A stretch of 20,377 nt of DNA from Thermoanaerobacterales bacterium. GTDB lineage: Bacteria; Actinomycetota; Acidimicrobiia; Acidimicrobiales; JACDCH01. How positions within the stretch are numbered: the stretch's first letter is position 1; each line of letters begins with the position of its first letter. The notes below the pieces were generated by a model. The model saw only the letters and a program-made list of their open reading frames with translations. It did not search any database and was not told where the DNA came from. The position numbers were made by a program, and so were the translations under genes. The stretch lies in NCBI GenBank assembly GCA_017577565.1, contig PKRH01000062.1, forward strand, positions 1 to 20,377, written 5' to 3'. This document shows positions 1 to 7,518 of this stretch, piece by piece.

Positions 1-1668
1 CCGCAGGACGAGGGCGGGGCGCCCGAGCCCGAGCCCGACACCACCGACGCCGAGCCGCCCCGGCGCCCCCGCCCGGCGCCGGAGATCGTCGTGCCCGAGC
101 CCGACGCGGCGGAGCCCGAGCAGCTCGAGATCGCCCTCGGCCCGGCGGCCAAGGCGTCACCGTGGAAGCTGCCGCCGCTCACGCTGCTCGAGCGGTCGGG
201 CTCGCAGCAGGTCGACCGCAAGATGGTCGAGGACACCGGCCGCACGCTGGAGAAGGCGCTGGCCGACCACGGGGTCGAGACCCGGCTCGTCGGCATGGTC
301 GTGGGGCCGACGGTCACCCGCTACGAGCTCGAGCTGGGCCCGGGCGTCAAGGTCAACCGGGTGACCAGCCTGCACAAGGACATCGCCTACGCGATGGCGA
401 CGCCGGACGTGCGCATCCTGGCGCCCATCCCGGGCAAGCAGGCGATCGGCGTCGAGGTCCCCAACGTCCGCCGCCAGATCGTCGCCCTCGGCGACATCCT
501 CGTCAGCGAGGAGGCCCGCCGGGCCACCCACCCGCTGGACGTGGCCATCGGCCGCGACATCAACGGCCGGGCCGTCATGATGAACCTGGCGGCGATGCCG
601 CACGTGCTCATCGCCGGTGCCACCGGCGCGGGCAAGTCGAGCTGCCTCAACTCGCTGCTCACGTCGATCCTCATGCGGTCGACGCCCGACCAGGTCCGGA
701 TGATCCTCGTCGACCCCAAGCGGGTCGAGATGGGGCAGTACGACCGGCTGCCGCACCTGCTCACCAACGTGGTGACCAACCCGAAGCGGGCGGCGAACGC
801 CCTGGCCTGGGCGGTCAAGGAGATGGAGCGGCGCTACGACCTGCTCGCCGAGGTCGGCTTCCGCGACATCACCGGCTACAACGCCGCGGTCGACCGGGGC
901 GAGCTGTCCGGCGACGGCGCCGCCGCGGACGGCGAGGGCGACGGCGACGGGAGCGGCCGCCGGTACCCACGGCTGCCCTACATCCTCATCGTCATCGACG
1001 AGCTGGCCGACCTCATGATGGTCGCGGCCCGCGACGTCGAGGAGTCGATCGCCCGGCTGGCCCAGATGGCCCGGGCCGTCGGCATCCACCTCGTCATCGC
1101 CACGCAGCGCCCGTCGGTCAACGTCATCACCGGCCTGATCAAGGCCAACGTGCCCGCCCGCATCGCGTTCGCCGTGTCGTCGGTGACCGACAGCCGGGTC
1201 ATCCTCGACCAGGCCGGCGCCGAGCGGCTGATCGGCAAGGGCGACATGCTGCTGCTCGACGCCGGATCGTCGGTGCCCCGGCGCATCCAGGGCGCCTGGG
1301 TCACCGAGGAGGAGGTGCGCAAGGTCGCGGCGGTCTGGAAGCGCCAGGCCCCGGACGTCACCTTCGACGACTCGGTCCAGGGCAGCGACGACGGCTCGGC
1401 CGGGCCCTCCTCCGGCGGTGGGGGCGGCGACGAGGACGACGACCTCCTGTGGCAGGCGATGGAGCTGGTCGTGCGCAGCCAGCTCGGCTCGACCTCGATG
1501 TTGCAGCGCAAGCTGCGCATCGGCTTCGCCCGGGCGGGCCGGCTGATGGACCTGCTCGAGCAGCGCGGTGTGGTCGGGCCGTCGGAGGGCTCGAAGGCCC
1601 GGGCCGTGCTCATGACCGTCGAGGAGCTCGAGGAGCTCATGGGCCAGGGCGGCGGAGGAGGCGAGTAG
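1..1668 (+). CDS. ftsK: DNA translocase FtsK/SpoIIIE (3' part, 5' end outside window)
   Basis: The frame is open from the first base, so this is the C-terminal 555 codons of a longer gene. FtsK is a hexameric ATP-driven DNA pump that clears chromosomal DNA from the division septum. The first ~40 residues are Pro/Glu/Asp-rich and look like the variable linker. They are followed by the alpha/beta motor: Walker A GATGAGKS at residues 206-213 and Walker B ILIVIDELADL with D333/E334. The motor also has the family sequences LVDPKRVEM and ATQRPSVNVITG. A C-terminal winged-helix gamma domain (about 480-550, QLGSTSMLQRKLRIGFARAGRLM) should read KOPS-like polar sequences. A Gly/Asp/Ala-rich insert at about residues 303-320 sits just before Walker B, and a second acidic Gly/Ser stretch (about 460-482) links motor and gamma. 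The N-terminal membrane domain is not in view. Identification is secure. Confidence 0.97.
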   Translation, partial: PQDEGGAPEPEPDTTDAEPPRRPRPAPEIVVPEPDAAEPEQLEIALGPAAKASPWKLPPLTLLERSGSQQVDRKMVEDTGRTLEKALADHGVETRLVGMVVGPTVTRYELELGPGVKVNRVTSLHKDIAYAMATPDVRILAPIPGKQAIGVEVPNVRRQIVALGDILVSEEARRATHPLDVAIGRDINGRAVMMNLAAMPHVLIAGATGAGKSSCLNSLLTSILMRSTPDQVRMILVDPKRVEMGQYDRLPHLLTNVVTNPKRAANALAWAVKEMERRYDLLAEVGFRDITGYNAAVDRGELSGDGAAADGEGDGDGSGRRYPRLPYILIVIDELADLMMVAARDVEESIARLAQMARAVGIHLVIATQRPSVNVITGLIKANVPARIAFAVSSVTDSRVILDQAGAERLIGKGDMLLLDAGSSVPRRIQGAWVTEEEVRKVAAVWKRQAPDVTFDDSVQGSDDGSAGPSSGGGGGDEDDDLLWQAMELVVRSQLGSTSMLQRKLRIGFARAGRLMDLLEQRGVVGPSEGSKARAVLMTVEELEELMGQGGGGGE

Positions 1669-1705
1669 CCCCGGGCCACCTTCGGTGCCGTCGCGGCGGA
1701 CGGGA

Positions 1706-1724
1706 CGCCCGGCGAAACCGGGCG
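1706..1724 (+). terminator. hairpin after ftsK, possible U-less terminator
   Basis: CGCCCGG (1706-1712) and CCGGGCG (1718-1724) form a perfect 7-bp stem around a CGAAA loop, 38 nt after the ftsK stop. No T-tract follows, so intrinsic termination is only a possibility. The right arm touches the putative -35 of the next promoter. Confidence 0.35.
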
Positions 1725-1751
1725 ACACGGACCGCGCCGAGCCCCTAGCGT
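1722..1751 (+). promoter_or_regulatory. putative upstream promoter of the ABC operon (P1)
   Basis: The -10 box is TAGCGT at 1746-1751. A -35-like GCGACA lies at 1722-1727 with an 18-nt spacer. The -10 sits exactly 8 nt before a GTG at 1760, the same geometry seen before four protein genes in this window. The -35 match is weak. Confidence 0.4.
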
Positions 1752-1759
1752 CGAACGCC

Positions 1760-1795
1760 GTGCAGATTCCCGAGACCACCCCCCTCACCCCGTAG
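1760..1795 (+). other. possible leaderless 11-codon leader ORF upstream of the ABC genes
   Basis: GTG at 1760 opens an 11-codon frame (VQIPETTPLTP) ending at TAG 1793-1795. The stop codon is the first half of the second -10 box (TAGCGT, 1793-1798). The start has TAGCGTCGA plus 5 nt in front, like the start of the ATPase gene. No Shine-Dalgarno is present, so translation would have to be leaderless. It could be a regulatory leader peptide or merely a by-product of promoter duplication. No function is claimed. Confidence 0.25.
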
Positions 1796-1798
1796 CGT
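1793..1798 (+). promoter_or_regulatory. -10 box of ABC ATPase gene (leaderless start)
   Basis: TAGCGT, 8 nt before the ATG at 1807. No SD-like sequence precedes the ATG, so a transcript starting at or next to the ATG is likely. No convincing -35 is seen. Confidence 0.5.
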
Positions 1799-1806
1799 CG
1801 AGCCCC

Positions 1807-2601
1807 ATGGAGAACCCTGCGGCAACCCCGCCGACGTCCGGCGACCTCCAGGACGCGCCGGCCACCGCCACCGCGGCGCCGCCGGCGGCGCGCGCCGTCA
1901 AGGCGACGAAGGTCTACGGCCAGGGCCCCACCGCGGTCGTGGCCCTCGACGAGATCGACCTCGACGTCGAGGCCGGGCGGTTCACCGCCATCATGGGCCC
2001 GTCGGGCTCGGGCAAGTCGACGCTCATGCACTGCATGGCCGGGCTCGACTACCTGACCAGCGGCCAGGTGTTCATCGGCGACCAGGACCTGGGTGCCCTG
2101 AGCGAGGACGAGCTGACGCTGCTCCGGCGCGACCGGGTCGGCTTCGTCTTCCAGGCCTTCAACCTGGTGCCGACGCTGTCGGCCATCGAGAACATCACGC
2201 TCCCGCTGACCCTGGCCGGCCGCAAGCCCGACCAGGGCTGGCTCGACAGCGTCGTGGCCGCCACCGGGCTGGCCGACCGGCTCGACCACCGGCCGAGCGA
2301 GCTGTCGGGCGGGCAGCAGCAGCGCGTCGCCGTCGCCCGGGCGCTGGTCAGCCGGCCGCAGATCATCTTCGCCGACGAGCCCACCGGCAACCTCGACTCC
2401 CGCTCGGGCAGCGAGATCCTCGAGTTCATGCGCCGGGCCGTGCAGGACATGGGCCAGACCATCGTCATGGTGACCCACGACCCGGTGGCGGCCTCCTACG
2501 CGGACGTGGCGATCTTCCTGGCCGACGGCCGCATCGTCGACCGGATGGACCAGCCCACGGCCGAGCGGGTGCTCGACCGCATCAAGCGCTTCGGGGAGTG
2601 A
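1807..2601 (+). CDS. ABC transporter ATP-binding protein, MacB/LolD family
   Basis: This 264-residue cytoplasmic ATPase should power the permease encoded next. All ABC motifs are present: Walker A GPSGSGKST at 64-72, a Q-loop in VFQAFNLVPTLSAIEN, signature LSGGQQQR at 166-173, Walker B IIFADEPTGNLD with D190/E191, and H-loop H224 in VTHDP. The NLVPTLSAIEN and EPTGNLD wording is typical of the LolD/MacB/FtsE group, which works with FtsX-domain permeases. The first ~30 residues are an Ala/Pro/Thr-rich tail before the conserved fold (RAVKATKVYGQG). The start was chosen because TAGCGT lies 8 nt upstream and the next in-frame ATG is inside the core. The stop is 3 nt from the permease start, so the two form an operon. 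The substrate cannot be read from sequence. Confidence 0.93.
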   Translation: MENPAATPPTSGDLQDAPATATAAPPAARAVKATKVYGQGPTAVVALDEIDLDVEAGRFTAIMGPSGSGKSTLMHCMAGLDYLTSGQVFIGDQDLGALSEDELTLLRRDRVGFVFQAFNLVPTLSAIENITLPLTLAGRKPDQGWLDSVVAATGLADRLDHRPSELSGGQQQRVAVARALVSRPQIIFADEPTGNLDSRSGSEILEFMRRAVQDMGQTIVMVTHDPVAASYADVAIFLADGRIVDRMDQPTAERVLDRIKRFGE

Positions 2602-2604
2602 CCC

Positions 2605-5184
2605 GTGCTGAAGGTCGCGATCCGGGGCCTGCTGGCCCACAAGTGGCGCCTGCTCACGACGTTCCTCGCCGTCGCGCTCGGGGTCGCGTTCGTCGGCGGC
2701 GTCCTCGTCCTGTCCGACACCATGAACAAGTCGTTCGACGACCTGTTCGCCGACGTCTACCGGGACACCGACGCCGTCGTCCGCTCGACCGAGACGATCG
2801 GCTCCGACTTCGGCGACGTGCGGGCCGGCGTGCCGATCGAGCTGGTCGACGTCGTGCGGGCCGCCGACGGGGTGGCCGCGGCCGACCCGTCGATCGAGGG
2901 GTACGCCCGGGTGGTCGACAAGGACGGCGACCCGGTGGGCAACCCCGCCATGGGGGCGCCGACCTTCGGCGGGAACTGGACCGACATCGACGAGCTCAAC
3001 CCCTTCGACATCGTCGACGGGCGACCGCCCGAGGCGCCCGGCGAGATCGTCATCGACCGGGGCACGGCCAAGGACGCCGGCTACGAGGTCGGCGACCGGG
3101 TGACCGTGCAGACCCAGGCGGCGGCCGAGGAGTTCGAGGTCGTCGGGATCGCCGCGTTCGGCACCGCCGACAGCCCGGGCGGCACCACCTACGTCCTGTG
3201 GACGATCGACGAGGCGCAGCGCCTGGTGGGTGAGCCCGACCGGGTGGCCGCGGTCGCGGCGGTGGCCGAGGACGGCCTGTCCCAGGCGGAGCTGGCCGAG
3301 CGCATCGAGGCCGCACTCGCGGACGCCGGCGCCGAGCGGGTCGAGGTCCTGACCGGTGAGGAGATCACCGAGGAGACCCAGACCGAGATCAAGGAGTCGC
3401 TCGGGTTCCTCACGACCTTCCTTCTGGTCTTCGCCTTCATCGCCGTCTTCGTCGGCACCTTCGTCATCTACAACTCGTTCGCGATCATCGTCGCCCAGCG
3501 CACCCGCGAGCTCGCCCTGCTGCGGGCGATCGGTGCCCGACGCCGGCAGGTGCGGCGGGCCGTCGTCGTCGAGGCGCTGCTGATCGGCCTCGTCGGGGCC
3601 GTCGTCGGGTTCCTGGGCGGCCTGGGGCTGGCGACCTTCCTCGGCGACTTCTTCGACCTGCCACCCGGGTCGCTGGCCGTCCTGCCCACCTCGGTCGCCA
3701 CCGCGCTGATCACCGGCGTGGTCGTCACCGTCGCCTCGGCGGCGGTGCCGGCGTGGCGGGCGTCCCGGGTCCGCCCGGTCGCGGCGATGCGCGACGTGTC
3801 GGTGGACACCGCGGGTGAGTCCCGCATCCGCCTGGCCATCGGCCTGGTGGGGGTCGTGGTCGGCGTGACGGCGGTGGTCGTCGGCGCCGTCGGCGGCGAC
3901 CTGCCGACGGTGGGCATCGGGGTCGCGGTCGTGTTCCTCGGCCTGCTGTTCGTCAGCCCGGGCCTGGCCCGCCCGGTCAGCCGGGTGCTCGGCGCGCCGC
4001 TGGCCCGACTGGCCGGCGCCACCGGTCGCCTGGCCCAGGTCAACGCCGGCCGCAACCCGAAGCGCACGTCGGCCACGGCGCAGGCGCTGATGATCGGCGT
4101 CGGCCTGGTGTCGTTCGTCTTCGTCATCAACTCGTCGATCCGGTTGTCCATCGACCGGACGCTGGAGGAGAGCTTCACCGGCGACTTCGTCATCGACTCC
4201 GGCACCTTCGGCGTCGTCGGCCTGCCGCCCCAGATCGCGGACGAGGTCGCCGAGCTCCCCGAGGTCGAGGTGGTGGCGCCGGTGCGGTGGTCGCCCGCGT
4301 TCGTCGACTTCGCGCCCGGGGAGGGCGACGAGGGCGACCTCGGCGACGACACCGGCGTGGCGGGGGCGACCGCCGGCGCGTTCGAGCTGCTCGACCTCCT
4401 CGTCGTCGAGGGCGACGCGGATCTCGGGCCGGGCGAGGTCGTCGTCAACGTCGACACCGCCGAGGACCACGGGCTGGGCCTGGGCGACGAGGTGCGGGTC
4501 TCGTTCCTCGACGATCGCCGGCCCGAGGAGGCCCGGGTGGCGCGGGTCGCCGGCATCTACGACGACACCCGTGCCGCCGGGGGCATCGGCAGCGTCGTGG
4601 TCAGCCTCGACGACTGGTCCGCGGCGCTCCCCAACGCCAGCGACATCCAGGTGTTCGTGCAGCTCGCCGACGGCGTGTCGGTGGCCGAGGCCGAGCCGGT
4701 GATCGAGGAGCTGGTCGAGCCCTACGCGACGGCCGAGGTGCAGAGCGTCGAGGAGTACAAGGAGACGCTCGGGTCCCAGCTCGACATCCTGCTCAACCTC
4801 GTCATCGGCCTGCTCGTCCTGGCGATCGTGATCGCCATGCTCGGCATCGCCAACACGATCGCCATGTCGATCCTCGAACGCACCCGGGAGCTGGGCCTGC
4901 TGCGGGCGGTGGGCATGCGCCGCCGCCAGCTGCGCGCCGCGATCCGCTGGGAGGCGATCATCATCGCCCTCTACGGCACCGTCCTCGGGCTGGCCTTCGG
5001 CCTGTTCGGCGGGTGGGGCGTCGTCCGGGTGCTCCGGGACGACGGCTTCACCGAGTTCTCGGTCCCGGTGGCGACGCTGGCCGTGCTGGCGGTGCTGGCC
5101 GCGGTGCTCGGGCTCGTCTCCGCCTGGCTGCCGGCCTGGCGGGCCAGCCGCATGGACGTCCTCGACGCCGTGAGCACCGAGTAG
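2605..5184 (+). CDS. ABC transporter permease with two FtsX domains (MacB-like)
   Basis: This 859-residue membrane protein is the partner of the preceding ATPase. An N-terminal TM helix (about 13-35, TTFLAVALGVAFVGGVLVL) leads into a periplasmic MacB-type domain (about 40-255). Next comes a first FtsX domain with TM helices near 270-293, 322-345 and 365-387. A middle block has TM segments near 409-430, 434-452 and 494-512, followed by a second extracytoplasmic domain (about 520-725). A second FtsX domain ends the protein. The coupling sequence RTRELALLRAIGARRRQVR recurs as RTRELGLLRAVGMRRRQLR, showing internal duplication. The GTG start at 2605 has GGGGAG 6 nt upstream, inside the end of the ATPase gene. 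Actinobacteria carry many such exporters with unknown cargo; lipids, peptides or lipoproteins are possible. Confidence 0.92.
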   Translation: MLKVAIRGLLAHKWRLLTTFLAVALGVAFVGGVLVLSDTMNKSFDDLFADVYRDTDAVVRSTETIGSDFGDVRAGVPIELVDVVRAADGVAAADPSIEGYARVVDKDGDPVGNPAMGAPTFGGNWTDIDELNPFDIVDGRPPEAPGEIVIDRGTAKDAGYEVGDRVTVQTQAAAEEFEVVGIAAFGTADSPGGTTYVLWTIDEAQRLVGEPDRVAAVAAVAEDGLSQAELAERIEAALADAGAERVEVLTGEEITEETQTEIKESLGFLTTFLLVFAFIAVFVGTFVIYNSFAIIVAQRTRELALLRAIGARRRQVRRAVVVEALLIGLVGAVVGFLGGLGLATFLGDFFDLPPGSLAVLPTSVATALITGVVVTVASAAVPAWRASRVRPVAAMRDVSVDTAGESRIRLAIGLVGVVVGVTAVVVGAVGGDLPTVGIGVAVVFLGLLFVSPGLARPVSRVLGAPLARLAGATGRLAQVNAGRNPKRTSATAQALMIGVGLVSFVFVINSSIRLSIDRTLEESFTGDFVIDSGTFGVVGLPPQIADEVAELPEVEVVAPVRWSPAFVDFAPGEGDEGDLGDDTGVAGATAGAFELLDLLVVEGDADLGPGEVVVNVDTAEDHGLGLGDEVRVSFLDDRRPEEARVARVAGIYDDTRAAGGIGSVVVSLDDWSAALPNASDIQVFVQLADGVSVAEAEPVIEELVEPYATAEVQSVEEYKETLGSQLDILLNLVIGLLVLAIVIAMLGIANTIAMSILERTRELGLLRAVGMRRRQLRAAIRWEAIIIALYGTVLGLAFGLFGGWGVVRVLRDDGFTEFSVPVATLAVLAVLAAVLGLVSAWLPAWRASRMDVLDAVSTE

Positions 5185-5207
5185 GCGGGCCGGCACCGGG
5201 CGCGGCG

Positions 5208-5213
5208 TAGGAT
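5208..5213 (+). promoter_or_regulatory. -10 box of sigma factor gene (leaderless start)
   Basis: TAGGAT, exactly 8 nt before the GTG at 5222, in the 37-nt gap after the permease gene. No SD is present. It gives the sigma gene its own likely promoter. Confidence 0.5.
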
Positions 5214-5221
5214 GCGCGCCC

Positions 5222-5722
5222 GTGGAGACGGTGCCGGTCGCCGACCTGGTCGAGCGGATCCGTGAGGGCGACGAGGAGGCGTGGGAGGAGCTGGTCGGGC
5301 GGTACGTCGGGCTGGTCCACGCGACCTGCCGCGGCCACGGCCTCGACGACGTGGCCGCGGCGGGCGTCAACGAGGTCGTCTGGCTGCGCTTGGCCGACCA
5401 CCTGCGCGACCTGCGGTCCCCGGACCTGGTCGGACCCTGGATCGCCGCCGCGGCGCGACGGGAGTGCCTCCGGTGGCAGCGGCGCCGAGGCGAGGCGGCG
5501 GCCCCGGCGGGGCTCGACGCCGGCCTGCTCACCGGTGCGCGCGCACAGGCGGTGGTGGCGGCCTTCGCCCGGTTGGCGCCCGACTGCCGGCGGCTGCTGC
5601 GGGTGGTCGCCGCGCCCGACGTGACCGACGGCGAGGTCGCCGCCGCCCTCGACCTGCCGGCCGGTGAGGTCGCCGGCGCGCGCGACGCCTGCCTCGGGGA
5701 GCTGGAGCGCCGGTTGGGATGA
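5222..5722 (+). CDS. RNA polymerase sigma factor, ECF-like (sigma-70 family)
   Basis: This 166-residue protein has two sigma domains and no C-terminal extension. Region 2 (about 9-87) contains GDEEAWEELVGRYVGLVH, VVWLRLADHLRDLR and WIAAAARRECLRWQRRR, matching the ECF core-binding and -10-reading helices. Region 4 (about 110-165) contains AFARLAPDCRRLLRVV and a helix-turn-helix EVAAALDLPAGEVAGARDACLGELERRL. The usual aromatic/GSIG residues of region 4 (as in MPVGSIGPTR) are replaced by LPAGEVAGAR, so -35 recognition may be divergent. The next gene follows after 16 nt and encodes a small partner. In other actinobacteria I recall this sigma type beside CHAT-domain or protease genes; none is seen here. 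The start is supported by the TAGGAT box 8 nt upstream and the fit to family length. Confidence 0.85.
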   Translation: METVPVADLVERIREGDEEAWEELVGRYVGLVHATCRGHGLDDVAAAGVNEVVWLRLADHLRDLRSPDLVGPWIAAAARRECLRWQRRRGEAAAPAGLDAGLLTGARAQAVVAAFARLAPDCRRLLRVVAAPDVTDGEVAAALDLPAGEVAGARDACLGELERRLG

Positions 5723-5738
5723 GCGGGGTGGGCGGGCG

Positions 5739-6203
5739 GTGACCGGGCCGGCACCGGCAGGGCCGGCGGGCGGTGGCCCCGCCGCGCTCCTCGACGAGCT
5801 GCGGCGGGTGGTGGCCGCCGCGGACCCCGTCCCCCGGTCGTGGCGGCGCGCGGCGCGCGTCGCGGCCCGGTGGGCGGGTGGCGACCTCCCGCGCGCCCGG
5901 CTGGTCTTCGAGGCCGAGCCGGACGCGCTCGGCGTGCGGGCGCCGGGGCGGCGCGAGCTGCGCTTCGCCGCGGGTGGCCGGGCCGTCGCGGTGACCGTCG
6001 ACGTCGACGGCGAGGTCGTGCGCCTGGTCGGGCAGCTCGACCCGGCGGGCGCCGCCGAGGTGGCGGCGCACTGGCCGGAGGGCAGCGCCACCGCCGCCGC
6101 CGGGGCGGATGGGCGGTTCCACTTCGACGACCTCCCCCGTCGCCCCCTGTGCCTGGTCACCGGGGGCGAGGACCGGGTGCGCACGAGCTGGTTCGTGCCC
6201 TGA
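5739..6203 (+). CDS. small carboxypeptidase-regulatory-like partner of the sigma factor
   Basis: This 154-residue soluble protein has no TM helix or signal peptide. Residues ~13-45 are helical (ALLDELRRVVAAADPVPRSWRRAARVAARW). They are followed by an all-beta region with ARLVFEAEPDALGVRAPGRR, VRLVGQLDP, DGRFHFDDLPRRPLCLV and a terminal VRTSWFVP. This order (R-L-x-F-D/E, G-V-R, GQL, D-GRF-x-F-x-x-LP) resembles the small proteins found next to ECF-like sigma genes in actinobacteria, which have a carboxypeptidase-regulatory/Ig-like fold. A regulatory or anti-sigma-like role is inference from position. The GTG at 5739 was chosen as the first in-frame start after the sigma stop; upstream in-frame codons overlap the sigma gene. 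Co-transcription with the sigma gene is likely. Confidence 0.7.
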   Translation: MTGPAPAGPAGGGPAALLDELRRVVAAADPVPRSWRRAARVAARWAGGDLPRARLVFEAEPDALGVRAPGRRELRFAAGGRAVAVTVDVDGEVVRLVGQLDPAGAAEVAAHWPEGSATAAAGADGRFHFDDLPRRPLCLVTGGEDRVRTSWFVP

Positions 6204-6245
6204 CCGCGCCGGGCGACGGGATGGGGCCGGGCCGCCGGGGGCCAG

Positions 6246-6251
6246 TACCCT
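6246..6251 (+). promoter_or_regulatory. -10 box of rimO (leaderless start)
   Basis: TACCCT, exactly 8 nt before the rimO ATG at 6260. No SD precedes the ATG. It fits the spacing of the other leaderless-type starts in the window. Confidence 0.5.
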
Positions 6252-6259
6252 GGCCGGCG

Positions 6260-7513
6260 ATGCCCCGCTCCTTCTGGGTCGAGACGCTCGGCTGTCCGAA
6301 GAACCAGGTCGACTCGGACAAGCTGACCGGCACGATGTTGGCGGAGGGGATGGCGCCGGCCGACGCCCCCGAGGACGCCGACCTCGTCGTCGTCAACACG
6401 TGCGCCTTCATCGAGGAGGCCCGGCAGGAGTCGATCGACACCGTCCTCGACCTCGCCGAGCGCACCCGCCCCGGGGCGCGGCTGGTCGTCACCGGGTGCA
6501 TGGCCGAGCGCTACGGCGACGAGCTCGCCGAGGCGCTGCCGGAGGTCGACGCCGTGGCCGGCTTCGGCGTGCCGGTCACGCTCGGGCCGACCCGGCGCGG
6601 CCCGGTGCCGAGGATGGACCTGCTCGAGCTGCCACGCCCGCCGGCCCGGGCCCCGTGGGCCTACGTCAAGGTCGCCGAGGGCTGCGACCGGGCCTGCGGC
6701 TTCTGCGCCATCCCGTCGTTCCGGGGGCGCCAGCGCAGCCGGCCGATGGACGCCGTGCTCGCCGAGGTGGAGTCCCTGGCGGCCGGCGGCGTGCGCGAGG
6801 TCGTGCTCGTCGCGCAGGACCTCGCCGCCTACGGGCGCGACCAGGGCCGGGGGGAGCGGCGGATCGTGTCGCTGGTCGAGGAGGTCGCCCGCCGCGTCGA
6901 CCGGGTGCGGCTCCTGTACCTCTACCCGTCCGACGTCACGCCGGCGCTGGTCGAGGCGGTCTGCGCCACGGGGGTGCCCTACTTCGACCTGTCGCTGCAG
7001 CACGCGTCGGGCCGCCTGCTGCGCCGCATGCGCCGGTGGGGCGACGGCGAGCGCTTCCTGCGCCGCATCGCCGAGATCCGGGAGCGGGCGCCGGAGGCGG
7101 CGCTGCGGTCGAGCTTCATCGTCGGCTACCCCGGCGAGACCGAGGACGACCACGACGAGCTGCTGCGCTTCCTCGCCGAGGCCGAGCTCGACTGGGCGGG
7201 CTTCTTCGCCTACAGCCGCGAGGAGGGCACCTACGCGGCCGGCCTCGACGGCGAGGTCGACCCCGAGCTCGTCGACGACCGTCTCGCCGAGCTGCGCGAG
7301 CTGCAGGACGGCATCACCGCCCGGCGGCGCGACGCGCTGATCGGGACCGTGACCGAGGTCCTGGTCGACGCCCCCGGCGTGGCCCGGAGCCACCGGGAGG
7401 CCCCGGAGATCGACGGCATCGTGGCCGTCCCGCCGACCCTGGCGGTCGGCGAGCTGGTGAAGGTGCGGATCGAGGGCGCGGCGGGCCCCGATCTCGAGGC
7501 CGTACCCGTTTGA
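6260..7513 (+). CDS. rimO: ribosomal protein S12 (Asp) methylthiotransferase RimO
   Basis: This 417-residue radical-SAM enzyme adds a methylthio group to the conserved aspartate of ribosomal protein S12. The N-terminal UPF0004 domain has cluster cysteines C12 (ETLGCPKNQVDSDKL), C48 (NTCAFIEEA) and C80 (GCMAERY). The radical-SAM CxxxCxxC is C142/C146/C149 in EGCDRACGFCAIPSFRG. A short C-terminal TRAM domain ends in GELVKVRIEG. The ETLGCPKN and AYVKVAEGCDRACGFC signatures mark RimO rather than MiaB, whose gene lies at 12827. The start is set by homology (MPRSFWVETLGCPKN) and by TACCCT 8 nt upstream; the frame extends further 5' but only through the previous gene. pgsA follows directly. Confidence 0.95.
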   Translation: MPRSFWVETLGCPKNQVDSDKLTGTMLAEGMAPADAPEDADLVVVNTCAFIEEARQESIDTVLDLAERTRPGARLVVTGCMAERYGDELAEALPEVDAVAGFGVPVTLGPTRRGPVPRMDLLELPRPPARAPWAYVKVAEGCDRACGFCAIPSFRGRQRSRPMDAVLAEVESLAAGGVREVVLVAQDLAAYGRDQGRGERRIVSLVEEVARRVDRVRLLYLYPSDVTPALVEAVCATGVPYFDLSLQHASGRLLRRMRRWGDGERFLRRIAEIRERAPEAALRSSFIVGYPGETEDDHDELLRFLAEAELDWAGFFAYSREEGTYAAGLDGEVDPELVDDRLAELRELQDGITARRRDALIGTVTEVLVDAPGVARSHREAPEIDGIVAVPPTLAVGELVKVRIEGAAGPDLEAVPV

Positions 7514-7518
7514 CGGCC

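Noticed and set aside
903..960. Gly/Asp-rich stretch in ftsK as an inserted domain or sign of transfer
   Set aside because: It is about 20 residues of low-complexity loop immediately before Walker B, in frame and with host-like codon use. It is a loop expansion, not a domain.
157..5754. 1865-codon open frame on the reverse strand across ftsK, the ABC genes and the sigma gene
   Set aside because: It is antisense to four well-supported genes. Its translation is low-complexity, rich in Arg/Ala/Gly/His/Asp with no domain. Such frames are expected in GC-rich DNA, where stop codons are rare.
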